From NCBI GenBank assembly GCA_035531755.1, contig DATKSK010000067.1:1-43693 (forward strand): 43,693 nt of DNA. The letters run 5' to 3'. The DNA comes from Acidimicrobiales bacterium. Its GTDB lineage: Bacteria > Actinomycetota > Acidimicrobiia > Acidimicrobiales > UBA8190. Each line of letters opens with the position of its first letter. The first letter of the stretch is position 1. The notes under the pieces were generated by a model. That model searched no databases. It saw only the letters and a program-made list of their open reading frames with translations, and had not been told where the DNA came from. Below, piece by piece: positions 7,933 through 19,859 of this stretch. The position numbers and the translations under genes are program-made.

Positions 7933-9183
7933 TCAGTCCTCGATGAGTCGCCCGTGGAGGTAGTCGTCGTAGGCACCCAGGTCGAGCAGGCCGTGGCCCG
8001 AGTACGAGAACAGGATGACCTTGGCCTCGCCCGCCTCGCGCGCCGCCAGCGCCTCGTCGATGACGGCGCGGATGGCGTGGGCGGTCTCGGGCGCGGGGAT
8101 CGGGCCCTCGGTGCGTGCGAACTGCACGGCGGCGTCGAAGACCTTGCCCTGCCGGTAGGCCGTCGCCCGCATGCGCCCGTTCTTCACCAGGTTGCAGATG
8201 ATGGGGGCGTCGCCGTGGTACCGCAGTCCGCCGGCGTGGATGGACGGCGGGACGAAGTCGTGGCCCAGCGTGTACATGGCCAGCAGCGGCGTCATCCCCG
8301 CGGTGTCCCCGAAGTCGTACTCGAAGCGTCCCTCGGTGAGCGTGGGGCACGAGGACGGTTCCACGGCCAGCAGGTCGACGTCGGCGTCGGGGACGAAGGG
8401 CAGGGCGATGCCGCCCAGGTTCGACCCGCCGCCACAGGACCCGATGATGAGGTCGGGGCGCTCCTCCCCGGCCAGGGCGAGCTGCTCCTTGGCCTCCAGG
8501 CCGATCACCGTCTGGTGCAGCAGCACGTGGTTCAGGACGGACCCGAGCGAGTAGTGCGAGTCGTCGCGGCCCACGGCGTCGCGCACGGCATCGCTGATGG
8601 CGGCCCCCAGCGATCCCGGGTGAGAGGGGTCGTCGACGGGGGAGGGCTCCACGTCCGCGCCCCACACCTCCATCATCACGCGGCGGTAGGGCTTCTGGTC
8701 GTACGACGCCCGCACCATGTACACCTTGCACTCGAGGCCGAAGCGCGCCGTGGCGAAGGCGAGGGCGCTGCCCCACTGGCCCGCACCGGTCTCCGTGGTG
8801 AGCCGGGGGACGCCCTCGGCTTTGTTGTAGAAGGCCTGGGGGACCGCCGTGTTCGGCTTGTGCGATCCCGCCGGGGAGACCGACTCGTCCTTGTAGTAGA
8901 TCCGCGCCGGGGTGTCGAGCGCCTCCTCGAGGCGCCGGGCCCGCACCAGGGGGGTCGGGCGCCACGAGCGCAGCACGTCGAGCACCTCGCCGGGGATGTC
9001 GACCCACGGCTCGGCCGTGACCTCCTGGCCGATGAGCGCCATGGGGAAGAGCGGGGCGAGGTCGTCGGGGCCGATGGGCTGGCGCGTGCCCGGGTGCAGC
9101 GGCGGCTGCAGGGGCTCGGGCAGGTGGGGGACGACGTTGAACCACGCCTGGGGGAGTCGGTCTTCGGTGAGGATGAAGCGCAT
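7933..9183 (-). CDS. trpB: TrpB2-type tryptophan synthase beta-like PLP enzyme
   Basis: This 416-residue enzyme is predicted to condense indole (or a related nucleophile) with serine using pyridoxal phosphate. The Schiff-base lysine is in [10 protein letters not shown] (Lys109). The phosphate-binding glycine loop is [11 protein letters not shown], and the TrpB-type [10 protein letters not shown] is present. The N-terminal [17 protein letters not shown] and the insertions are those of the TrpB2 class, which often lacks a TrpA partner. No trpA is seen nearby. ATG 9183 is preceded by GAGGAG, a good ribosome binding site. A TACAGT hexamer further upstream (9257-9262, - strand) could be its promoter, giving a leader of about 65 nt with a GCCGGC-TGC-GCCGGC hairpin. 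It is divergent from the HAD gene. Confidence 0.88.
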   Translation of the reverse strand: MRFILTEDRLPQAWFNVVPHLPEPLQPPLHPGTRQPIGPDDLAPLFPMALIGQEVTAEPWVDIPGEVLDVLRSWRPTPLVRARRLEEALDTPARIYYKDESVSPAGSHKPNTAVPQAFYNKAEGVPRLTTETGAGQWGSALAFATARFGLECKVYMVRASYDQKPYRRVMMEVWGADVEPSPVDDPSHPGSLGAAISDAVRDAVGRDDSHYSLGSVLNHVLLHQTVIGLEAKEQLALAGEERPDLIIGSCGGGSNLGGIALPFVPDADVDLLAVEPSSCPTLTEGRFEYDFGDTAGMTPLLAMYTLGHDFVPPSIHAGGLRYHGDAPIICNLVKNGRMRATAYRQGKVFDAAVQFARTEGPIPAPETAHAIRAVIDEALAAREAGEAKVILFSYSGHGLLDLGAYDDYLHGRLIED

Positions 9184-9324
9184 CGGGGCTCCTCGTGGTC
9201 CGGCGGGCCGGCGCAGCCGGCACCGGGGGCGGACGGCTCGGCTCCCGGTGCGACGAACTGTACCGGCACCTCCCCGGCGCGTCCCGTGGGCGGCGTCCCG
9301 TCAGGAGGCTGCGGCGGCATCTGC

Positions 9325-9330
9325 CAACAT
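9325..9330 (+). promoter_or_regulatory. Weak -10-like hexamer for the HAD phosphatase gene
   Basis: CAACAT keeps A2 and T6 of TANNNT and ends exactly 6 nt before ATG 9337, as in the leaderless genes of this window. Confidence 0.3.
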
Positions 9331-9336
9331 GACCCC

Positions 9337-10143
9337 ATGGCCGCGGACCACGGTGCAGTCACCGCCACCCCGGGCGCGTCGGGCCGGGGGACGTGGGTCG
9401 TCGACCTCGACGGTGTGATCTGGCTGGCGGAGCAGCCCATCCCCGGCTCCGCCGACGCCATCGCACGGCTGCGTGCCGCCGGCTACGGCGTCGTCTTCGC
9501 GACCAACAACGCCGCGCCCACCCTCGCCGAGCTCCGTCAACGCCTGGCGCGCGCCGGTATCGACGCCGCGTCCGGCGATCTCGTCACCTCGGCCCAGGCG
9601 GCGGCGTCGATGCTCGAGCCGGGCTCCACCGCCGTCGTGTGCGGCGACGCCGGCGTGCTCGAAGCCCTGGCGGCCCGGGGTGTGTCCGTCGTCGCCGAGG
9701 GCCCGGCCGACGCCGTGGTGGTGGGATGGACACGACACTTCGACTTCGACCTCTTGGCGACGGCGGCGACCGCCGTGCGGGACGGGGCCAGGTTCGTGGG
9801 GACCAACGAGGACCCCACCCACCCCACGCCGCAGCGCCTCCTGCCCGGGTCGGGGGCGATCCTGGCGGCCGTGGCCACCGCCGCCCAGGCCACGCCGGAG
9901 GTCGCCGGCAAGCCTCACGAACCCCTGGTGGCCCTGCTGCGCAGCCGCGTCCCCGACGCCGTGCTGGTCGTGGGGGACCGACCTTCCACCGACGGCGCGC
10001 TGGCGAGGCGGCTCGGGCTCCCGTTCGCGCTGGTGCGCAGCGGCGTGACCGGCGACGGGCGCGAGCCCATGGTGGTCGAGCCCGACGAGGAGGCCGACGA
10101 CCTCGCGGCCTTGGTGACGCGCCACCTGGCGGCCGACGGCTGA
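9337..10143 (+). CDS. HAD-IIA family phosphatase (NagD-like)
   Basis: This 268-residue cytoplasmic enzyme is predicted to hydrolyse small phosphorylated metabolites. Motif I is DLDGVIW (nucleophile Asp23, general acid Asp25), motif II lies in VFATNNAAPT, motif III is the lysine in AGKPHEP, and motif IV is VVGDRPSTDGALARRLG. The cap is inserted between motifs II and III, as in the NagD/4-nitrophenylphosphatase subgroup. Its position just ahead of the small coiled-coil gene and tlyA matches M. tuberculosis Rv1692, which I recall as a glycerol-3-phosphate phosphatase; that substrate is inference here. ATG 9337 is chosen over an out-of-frame ATG 8 bp upstream. Confidence 0.85.
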   Translation: MAADHGAVTATPGASGRGTWVVDLDGVIWLAEQPIPGSADAIARLRAAGYGVVFATNNAAPTLAELRQRLARAGIDAASGDLVTSAQAAASMLEPGSTAVVCGDAGVLEALAARGVSVVAEGPADAVVVGWTRHFDFDLLATAATAVRDGARFVGTNEDPTHPTPQRLLPGSGAILAAVATAAQATPEVAGKPHEPLVALLRSRVPDAVLVVGDRPSTDGALARRLGLPFALVRSGVTGDGREPMVVEPDEEADDLAALVTRHLAADG

Positions 10144-10241
10144 CACCCCGTCGCCCGACGACCGCGACGACACCGGCCCCCGGGGGGAACGGTGCGGTCC
10201 ACAAGGGACTTCCTGCCCTTGCCGCGGCGCGCGGCGGGCCG

Positions 10242-10247
10242 TAGCGT
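10242..10247 (+). promoter_or_regulatory. -10 element of leaderless promoter
   Basis: TAGCGT ends 6 nt before ATG 10254 of the phasin/H1-like gene. No Shine-Dalgarno lies between, which fits a leaderless mRNA. Confidence 0.5.
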
Positions 10248-10253
10248 GGCCGC

Positions 10254-10694
10254 ATGACAGAGAACGACGGACTGCGTCGCTACGTCGAGGCCGGCATGGC
10301 GCTCACGCAGATCACCCGGGCACGTGCCGAGGAGCTCGTGCGCGAGCTGATCAAGACCGGGGAGGTGGAGCGCCACCGCGCCCAGGACTGGGTCGAGGAC
10401 ATCGTGAAGGCGAGTCGCGAACGCTCCGAGGCGCTCGTCGCCACCGTCCGCGGTGAAGTGAGGCAGCAGCTCAAGGAGCTCGGCTTCACCAACGTCGACG
10501 ACCTCGCCAAGAAGGTGGCCGACATCCTGGCCCGCTCCTCGGCGGCGGCACGCAGCGCCACCGGTCGCGGCGCCAAGGGCCCCAAGGCCGCCAAGAAGGC
10601 GACGGCCAAGAAGGCCGCCACCCGGGCGCCGGCCGCCAAGGCGGCGAAGAAGAAGGCTCCCGCCAAGAAGGCGGCGAAGAAGGCGGGCGCCTGA
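10254..10694 (+). CDS. Phasin-like coiled-coil protein with histone H1-like Lys/Ala tail
   Basis: This 146-residue protein has two parts. Residues 1-95 are a helical, charged, phasin/polyhydroxyalkanoate-regulator-like segment (EAGMALTQITRARAEELVREL). Residues 96-146 are a Lys/Ala/Pro-rich tail with repeated AAKK units, like eukaryotic H1 tails and actinobacterial DNA-binding proteins. I see the architecture; DNA binding or granule association is inference. Its stop TGA overlaps a CTG codon that may be the true start of tlyA (CTGA), which would couple the two genes. The AAG-rich tail is GC-biased like its neighbours. No catalytic motif is present. Confidence 0.75.
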   Translation: MTENDGLRRYVEAGMALTQITRARAEELVRELIKTGEVERHRAQDWVEDIVKASRERSEALVATVRGEVRQQLKELGFTNVDDLAKKVADILARSSAAARSATGRGAKGPKAAKKATAKKAATRAPAAKAAKKKAPAKKAAKKAGA

Positions 10695-10732
10695 CACCAG
10701 CGCCGGTCCGCCGCCGGCTCGACGCCGAGCTC

Positions 10733-11584
10733 GTGCGGCGGGGTCTCGCCGGCTCGCGTGAGAGCGCGCGTGCCCTCGTCGAGTCCGGCGTCGTGCTCGT
10801 GGCGGGTGCGCTCGCCGACAAGTCGGCGCGCCTCGTGTCCGAGTCCGAGCCGGTCGTCGTCGGGGACGACCGCTCGAAGCGCTTCGTCTCGCGCGGCGGG
10901 GACAAGCTCGATGCCGCCCTCGAGCGCTTCGGTGTCGACGTGGCCGGGTGCCGGTGCCTCGACGCCGGCGCGTCGACGGGCGGGTTCACCGACTGTTTGC
11001 TGCGGCGGGACGCGGCCTCGGTCGTGGCCGTGGACGTCGGCTACGGCCAGCTCGCCCCGGCGTTGCGCCACGACGCCCGGGTGACCGTGCGGGAACGGAC
11101 CAACGTGCGCGCCCTGACGAGGGAGGACGCCGGGGAGGCGCCCTTCGAGGTCGTCGTGGCCGATCTGTCCTTCATCTCCCTTGCCACCGTGGCGCCGGTG
11201 CTTGCCGGCGAGATGGCCGCGCCGGGCGCCGCCATCGTCGTCCTGGTCAAGCCCCAGTTCGAGGCGGGACGCGCCCAGGCCAGCCGGGGGAAGGGCGTGA
11301 TCCGCGACCCCGCCGTGCGCCGCCGGGCCCTCGACCAGGTGGCCTCCGCCCTCGCGTCGCAGGGAGCCACCATCATGGGGGCCATGGCATCGCCCCTGCT
11401 CGGCCCGGCCGGCAACGCGGAGTTCTTCCTGCACGCCCGGGCCCACGAGGCGCCCCCCGGGCTTTCGACACCGTCGGACCCCGCCGTGGCGGCCATGCTC
11501 GACGCCGCGGTGGTGGCGGCACCCGACGCCGATGCAGACGCCACCCCCCGCACGCCGACGGGCCCCGGGCCCGGGGAAGGGTAG
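10733..11584 (+). CDS. tlyA: TlyA family rRNA (2'-O-ribose) methyltransferase / hemolysin-like
   Basis: It has an N-terminal S4 RNA-binding domain (SRESARALVESGVVLVAG) and an FtsJ-like Rossmann methyltransferase domain with the SAM loop LDAGASTGGFTDCLL. DVGYGQL, DLSFISL and LVKPQFEAG are TlyA signatures. In mycobacteria TlyA methylates 16S and 23S rRNA at capreomycin-relevant sites. The first ordinary start codon is GTG 10733 (283 residues). However, in-frame codons upstream encode RRRLDAELV, which is the conserved beginning of the S4 domain. The real start is therefore probably upstream; the only near-cognate candidate is CTG 10691, overlapping the previous stop. Order (HAD, small protein, tlyA, nadK, recN) matches other actinobacteria. 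Confidence 0.9.
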   Translation: MRRGLAGSRESARALVESGVVLVAGALADKSARLVSESEPVVVGDDRSKRFVSRGGDKLDAALERFGVDVAGCRCLDAGASTGGFTDCLLRRDAASVVAVDVGYGQLAPALRHDARVTVRERTNVRALTREDAGEAPFEVVVADLSFISLATVAPVLAGEMAAPGAAIVVLVKPQFEAGRAQASRGKGVIRDPAVRRRALDQVASALASQGATIMGAMASPLLGPAGNAEFFLHARAHEAPPGLSTPSDPAVAAMLDAAVVAAPDADADATPRTPTGPGPGEG

Positions 11585-11591
11585 GGACGCC

Positions 11592-12494
11592 GTGGCCACC
11601 GTGGCGTTCGTCGTTCACCCCTTCCGCCCCGAGGCGGCCTCGATCGCGTCGCGCGCCGGCGCGTGGCTGACCGAACGTGGGCACACCGTCGTGCAGCTCG
11701 ACGACGTGGCGCCCCCCGGGTCGGACGTCTCCGAGGACGGCGACGGGGAGGGCGCCGACATCCGGCCCGCCGGCGGCGCGGCGGGCCCGTCGCTCGAGGA
11801 CTCGGTCGACCTGGCCGTGAGCCTCGGGGGCGACGGCACGATGCTGCGGACCGTGGCGCTCGCGTGCACGGCGGGTGTCCCCGTCCTGGGCGTGAACCTG
11901 GGCCGCCTCGGCTACCTCACCGAGATCGAGCCGCACGGCCTCGAAGGCGCGCTCGAGCGGTTCCTGGCCGGCGACTACAGCGTGGAGGAGCGCATGACCC
12001 TCGAGGTCGCGCTCGAGCCGGCTGGAGGTGGGCCGCCGCGCCATGGCGCCACCGTCGTGCTCAACGAGGCCGTCGTCGAGAAGACCGTGCCCGGCCATAC
12101 CATCAGGGTGACGGCGTCGATCGCGGGACGGCCGTTCGTCACCTATGCCGCCGACGGGCTGCTCGTGGCGACGCCCACGGGCTCCACGGCGTACAACCTC
12201 TCGGCGCACGGGCCGATCCTGAGCCCGGGGCTGCGGGCCCTCGTCCTCACGCCGGTGTCGCCGCACATGCTCTTCGACCGCCCGCTCGTCCTCGACCCCG
12301 AGCAGTGGGTGCGCCTCGAGCTGGTCGCCCCGCGACCCGCCGTGCTCGTCCTCGACGGGCAGAGCGTGGACTCGCTCCGACCCGGCGACGCCGTGGTGTG
12401 CCGCATGGGCCCCTCCCCGGCGCGCCTGGTCACCTTCGGGCCGCGCGACTTCTTCTCCATCCTGCGAGCCAGGTTCCACCTGGCGGACCGCTGA
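11592..12494 (+). CDS. nadK: NAD kinase
   Basis: This 300-residue enzyme phosphorylates NAD to NADP with ATP or polyphosphate. The family motifs are visible: GGDGTML (about residues 80-86) for phosphate donor and metal, the NEAVVEK region for NAD binding, and the glycine-rich DGLLVATPTGSTAY. A low-complexity acidic insertion (EDGDGEGAD) sits before GGDGT. The start is GTG 11592; GTG 11601 gives VAFVVHPF and is a possible alternative. It begins 7 bp after tlyA ends and is followed 17 bp later by recN, so the three are likely co-transcribed. Confidence 0.94.
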   Translation: MATVAFVVHPFRPEAASIASRAGAWLTERGHTVVQLDDVAPPGSDVSEDGDGEGADIRPAGGAAGPSLEDSVDLAVSLGGDGTMLRTVALACTAGVPVLGVNLGRLGYLTEIEPHGLEGALERFLAGDYSVEERMTLEVALEPAGGGPPRHGATVVLNEAVVEKTVPGHTIRVTASIAGRPFVTYAADGLLVATPTGSTAYNLSAHGPILSPGLRALVLTPVSPHMLFDRPLVLDPEQWVRLELVAPRPAVLVLDGQSVDSLRPGDAVVCRMGPSPARLVTFGPRDFFSILRARFHLADR

Positions 12495-12511
12495 TCGACG
12501 TCGGGGCGCCG

Positions 12512-16420
<3,909 letters not shown>

Positions 16421-16425
16421 CCACC

Positions 16426-17508
16426 GTGGCCCCACGCGCCGTCGGCTCGGCCCCGTCCACACCCGCCCGGCCCGCCCCGCCCGCCCGGCGCGACACGGTC
16501 GCCCGACCGGGACCGCCCGGCACGCACGACACCGCCGGCACGCACGACACCGCCGGCGTCGACGACATCGCCGACGGGACGCGCCTGCTCAGCCGCGAGG
16601 CCGAGGAGTTCCTGACGTGGCTGACCGTCGAGCAGGGCCGGGCCCGCAACACCGTGGCCGCCTATCGGCGCGACCTGCGTTCCTACGAAGCCTTCCTGGC
16701 CGGGCGCGGGCGGTCGGTGGGGGACGCGGATCTGGCCAGCGTGGAGGAGCACCTGGCTGCCCGGCGCGCCGCCGGCCTCGGGCCGGCATCGGTGGCGCGT
16801 GCCCTGGCGGCCCTGCGCGGCCTGCACCACTTCCTCATCGAGGAGGGTGGCGCCACGGCCGACCCGACCGCGGACGTCCGCCCGGTCCGCCCGCCGCGCC
16901 GGCTCCCCAAGGCCATCGACGAGGACGAGGTCGAGCGGCTGCTCGCCACGACGACCGACGACGACCCCGCGTCGATCCGGGACCGGGCCATCCTGGAGGT
17001 GCTCTACGGCACGGGGATGCGCGTCTCCGAGCTGGCCGGGTTGTCACTCGGCGACCTCGGGTCGGACACCGGGCTCGTGCGCGTGCTCGGCAAGGGCGAC
17101 AAGGAGCGGCTCGTCCCCATGGGCAGCTGTGCGCGCGACGCCCTCGACGACTGGCTCGGCCCGTGGGGCCGACCGGAGCTCGAGCCGCGGCGCTGGGCGC
17201 GGCGCGGCGATGCCGAGGCCGTGTTCCTGAACGCCCGGGGCGGCCGTCTGACGCGCCAGGGCGTGTGGGGCGTGTTGAAGAAGCGGGCGCGCGCCGCGGG
17301 GATCGAGGGCAAGCTCCACCCGCACGTCCTGCGCCACTCGTGCGCCACGCACATGCTGGCCCACGGCGCCGACATCCGCGTGGTGCAGGAGCTGCTCGGC
17401 CACGCGTCGATCGCCACGACGCAGCTGTACACCCGGGTGTCACCCGAGCACCTCCGCCAGGCCTATGAACAGGCACATCCGCGCGCCGGACGGGGGTCTG
17501 GGCAGTAA
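16426..17508 (+). CDS. xerD: Tyrosine recombinase XerD
   Basis: This 360-residue recombinase is predicted to resolve chromosome dimers at dif. The N-terminal SAM-like DNA-binding domain (FLTWLTVEQGRARNTVAAYRRDL) is followed by the catalytic domain. Catalytic residues are visible: Arg in GTGMRVSEL, Lys in GKGDKER, the HVLRHSCATHML box (His, Arg), LLGHASIATTQ, and the Tyr nucleophile in LYTRV. The first 50 residues are a Pro/Ala-rich extension not seen in classic XerD, containing an 18-bp in-frame repeat (GTHDTA twice, then GVDDIA). The start could therefore be later than GTG 16426. The 3' end overlaps the possible ATG start of the next gene. Confidence 0.93.
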   Translation: MAPRAVGSAPSTPARPAPPARRDTVARPGPPGTHDTAGTHDTAGVDDIADGTRLLSREAEEFLTWLTVEQGRARNTVAAYRRDLRSYEAFLAGRGRSVGDADLASVEEHLAARRAAGLGPASVARALAALRGLHHFLIEEGGATADPTADVRPVRPPRRLPKAIDEDEVERLLATTTDDDPASIRDRAILEVLYGTGMRVSELAGLSLGDLGSDTGLVRVLGKGDKERLVPMGSCARDALDDWLGPWGRPELEPRRWARRGDAEAVFLNARGGRLTRQGVWGVLKKRARAAGIEGKLHPHVLRHSCATHMLAHGADIRVVQELLGHASIATTQLYTRVSPEHLRQAYEQAHPRAGRGSGQ

Positions 17509-17511
17509 TCT
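17506..17511 (+). promoter_or_regulatory. -10 element of leaderless promoter for the TraR/DksA gene
   Basis: TAATCT overlaps the xerD stop codon and ends 7 nt before GTG 17519. This supports 17519 as the start. Confidence 0.5.
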
Positions 17512-17518
17512 CGTGTCC

Positions 17519-17854
17519 GTGCCCAATGAGGCCTCCACCGTCGATCACCGCGCCCTGCTCGAGGAGGAGCGTGCGGACCTCCTGGCCAAGCTCGACGAGC
17601 TCGGGCTGTCCGGCGCGAGCCTGACCTACGACTCCAACTTCGCCGACTCCAGCCAGGTGACCGCGGAGCGTGGCGAAGTGGAGGCGCTGGGGGCGTCGCT
17701 CCGGGAGACCCTCGCGGACGTCGAGCGGGCGCTGGCCAAGCTGACCGACGGGAGCTACGGCGTGTGCGAGGACTGCGGGCAGCCGATCGACCCGCTGCGC
17801 CTGGAGGCGAAGCCCGCCGCGCGGTACTGCATCGACTGCGCCGCGAAGCACTGA
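17519..17854 (+). CDS. TraR/DksA-type C4 zinc-finger protein
   Basis: This 111-residue protein probably binds RNA polymerase through its secondary channel. A helical pair is followed by a C-terminal zinc finger with CEDC and CIDC pairs. The tip between the helices reads NFADSSQ rather than the DxxDxA of DksA, so ppGpp-type control should not be assumed. GTG 17519 is chosen because TAATCT lies 7 nt upstream. ATG 17465 would add 18 residues overlapping xerD, and GTG 17513 is also possible. The site-2 protease gene starts 13 bp downstream and may be co-transcribed. Confidence 0.82.
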   Translation: MPNEASTVDHRALLEEERADLLAKLDELGLSGASLTYDSNFADSSQVTAERGEVEALGASLRETLADVERALAKLTDGSYGVCEDCGQPIDPLRLEAKPAARYCIDCAAKH

Positions 17855-17867
17855 TCCGGACCCGGCG

Positions 17868-18632
17868 GTGAGCAACCCCTGGGGCGCGGCGGCACCGGGA
17901 CCACCCCCGCCCCGACGGGGCCTCGACCCCCGCACCACCATCTGGATCATCGCCGGCATCGCCCTGGCCGTGGTGCTCGTGCGCTCGCACAAGATCACGA
18001 CCTTCGAGATCCTGTTCTTCTGCGCCCTCGTCCCCTCGGTGATCCTGCACGAGGTGTCGCACGGCGCCATGGCGCTGGTATTCGGTGACGACACGGCCAA
18101 ACGCGCCCACCGCTTGACGCTCAACCCGGTGCACCACATCGACCCGTTCGGGACCGTCATCCTGCCCGTCCTGCTCCTCCTGAGCGGCCACGGCGCCCTG
18201 GGGTACGCCAAGCCCGTACCCGTGAACGTGTCGCGCCTGCGCCATCCCCGCAACGAGAGCGTGCTCGTGTCGCTCGTGGGCCCGGCGGTGAACATCGTGC
18301 TCGCCGTGATCTGCGGCCTCGCCTACAAGAGCTTCGTCTCCGCCGCTGATCGTCCGCTGCCGCTCTTCGACACCGGGCCGATCTGGGTGCAGCTGCTGTT
18401 CATCGGCGGCTACGTCAACCTGATCCTGGCGGCGTTCAATCTCATCCCGCTGCCGCCGCTGGACGGCTCGGCGGTGCTGGAGCGCTTCCTGCCCAGGAGC
18501 CTGCTGCCCGGCTACTACCGGATCCGGCCCTTCACCATGTTCATCCCGCTGATCCTGATCGTGCTCGACCCGGCCGCGTTCAACAGCTTCTTCCAATGGG
18601 TCGCCAACCACTGGGCCGACGCCGTCGTCTGA
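17868..18632 (+). CDS. Site-2 protease family (M50) membrane metalloprotease
   Basis: This 254-residue integral membrane protein has the zinc motif HEVSH in helix 2 and the second M50 motif LIPLPPLDGS near residue 200, whose Asp completes the active site. About six hydrophobic segments are seen. There is no PDZ domain, so it belongs to the short group of S2P homologues rather than the Rip1/RseP group. Its substrate is unknown; family members cleave within membranes to release regulators. GTG 17868 starts a short Pro-rich cytoplasmic tail. The stop codon runs directly into a tandem palindromic repeat, which separates this gene from convergent trpS. Confidence 0.9.
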   Translation: MSNPWGAAAPGPPPPRRGLDPRTTIWIIAGIALAVVLVRSHKITTFEILFFCALVPSVILHEVSHGAMALVFGDDTAKRAHRLTLNPVHHIDPFGTVILPVLLLLSGHGALGYAKPVPVNVSRLRHPRNESVLVSLVGPAVNIVLAVICGLAYKSFVSAADRPLPLFDTGPIWVQLLFIGGYVNLILAAFNLIPLPPLDGSAVLERFLPRSLLPGYYRIRPFTMFIPLILIVLDPAAFNSFFQWVANHWADAVV

Positions 18633-18679
18633 TCCCCTGCAGGGATCGGCTGAAGGGGATCCCCTGTAGGGATCGGCTG
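18631..18679. repeat. Tandem 22-bp palindromic repeats between convergent genes
   Basis: Two 22-bp copies (18631-18652 and 18658-18679) differ by one base and are separated by AAGGG. Each carries GATCCC...GGGATC, and the junction makes a perfect AGGGGATCCCCT (18654-18665). Lying between the M50 gene and trpS, they could act as a bidirectional terminator. No T-tract is present. Confidence 0.65.
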
Positions 18680-18713
18680 TCAAGGCGCCCGGGCATTCGT
18701 CACCCGGCACCCC

Positions 18714-19712
18714 TCAGGCGTGGAACCCGCCCGGGGGTGCGAGCAGCCCGACGGCGCGCATGGCACGGTCGAGCGTCGGGCCGGCCAGGGCGCGGGCCTT
18801 GGCGGCCCCCTCGACGAGCAGTGCCTCCACCGCACCGCGCTCCGAGCGCAGCTCGGCGTAGCGCGCGCGCACCGGGCGCAGCATCTCCACGAGCCCGCCG
18901 GCCACGTCGGCCTTCAACTGCCCGTAGCTGGCGTAGCGCGTCGCCAGCTCGGCGGGGTCGCCGCCCACCGACGCCGCCAGCAGCTCGAGCAGGTTGGACA
19001 CCCCGGGCTTGGCCTCGGGGTCGTAGCGGACCTCGGTCTCGGTGTCGGTGACGGCCTTGCGCACCTTGCGGTCGATCTCCTCGGGCGAGTCGAGGACGAG
19101 GACGGTGCCGAGCGGCGAGCTCACCGACTTCGACATCTTGCGGGTGGGCTCCTGCAGGTCCATGACGCGCGCCCCCAGCGTGGGCAGGGCCGCCTCGGGC
19201 ACCACGAAGGTGGCGCCGTAGCGGTTGTTGAAGCGCATGGCCACGTCGCGGGTGAGCTCCAGGTGCTGGCGCTGGTCCTCGCCCACCGGGACCCGGTCGG
19301 CGTCGTAGAGCAGGATGTCGGCCGCCATGAGCACCGGGTAGGTGAACAGCCCGGCCCGGACGGCCTCCTGCTCGCCGCCCTTGTCCTTGAACTGCGTCAT
19401 CCGCCGCAGCTCCCCGAAGGTCGCCGTGCACTCGAGCAGCCACGTCAGCCGGGGGTGCTCGGGGACGTGGCTCTGCACGAACAGCGTGCACACCGCCGGG
19501 TCGAGGCCCACGGCCAGCAGGCTGGTGGCCGTCTCGAGGGTGCGCCCGGCCAGGAGGGCGGGGTCGTAGTCGAGGGTCATGGCGTGCAGGTCCACCACGC
19601 AGAACAGGGCGTCGTGGCCGTGCTGGTCGAGGACCCAGTTGCGGAAGGCGCCCAGGTAATTGCCCAGGTGGAGGTCGCCGCTCGGTTGCACCCCGGACAG
19701 CACCCTGGCCAT
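18714..19712 (-). CDS. trpS: Tryptophanyl-tRNA synthetase
   Basis: This 332-residue class Ic synthetase charges tRNA-Trp. The signature HIGH region is LHLGNYLGA after GVQPSGD, and KMSKS is present as TRKMSKSVSSPLG. GLFTYPVLMAADILLYDAD and VPVGEDQRQHLELTRD are typical TrpRS sequences. The length is normal for the bacterial enzyme. ATG 19712 is chosen because homology begins immediately and a TACCAT hexamer lies 8 nt upstream. It is divergent from scpA, whose own promoter lies 120 bp away. Confidence 0.95.
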   Translation of the reverse strand: MARVLSGVQPSGDLHLGNYLGAFRNWVLDQHGHDALFCVVDLHAMTLDYDPALLAGRTLETATSLLAVGLDPAVCTLFVQSHVPEHPRLTWLLECTATFGELRRMTQFKDKGGEQEAVRAGLFTYPVLMAADILLYDADRVPVGEDQRQHLELTRDVAMRFNNRYGATFVVPEAALPTLGARVMDLQEPTRKMSKSVSSPLGTVLVLDSPEEIDRKVRKAVTDTETEVRYDPEAKPGVSNLLELLAASVGGDPAELATRYASYGQLKADVAGGLVEMLRPVRARYAELRSERGAVEALLVEGAAKARALAGPTLDRAMRAVGLLAPPGGFHA

Positions 19713-19720
19713 GGCGTGCC

Positions 19721-19726
19721 ATGGTA
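19721..19726 (-). promoter_or_regulatory. -10 element of leaderless promoter for trpS
   Basis: TACCAT on the - strand ends 8 nt before ATG 19712. Confidence 0.45.
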
Positions 19727-19846
19727 CGGGACGCCCGGGCGCGCTCCCGGTGACCCCCCGGTGACCCCGCGGCGCTGCGGTGACACCCGGCCCGCGGCCG
19801 TCGGTCCTGGTCAGCGGGCATGCACAGGGGGCGGCGGGGGAGCCGG

Positions 19847-19852
19847 TAGGGT
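19847..19852 (+). promoter_or_regulatory. -10 element of leaderless promoter for the scpA operon
   Basis: TAGGGT ends 7 nt before GTG 19860. This promoter probably drives the tightly packed scpA to plsC gene string. Confidence 0.5.
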
Positions 19853-19859
19853 CGACGGT

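Noticed and set aside
16426-17508. Integrase of a mobile element
   Set aside because: The tyrosine recombinase lies in the conserved pyrG-NUDIX-xerD order and has XerD-type motifs, so it is the chromosomal dimer resolvase.
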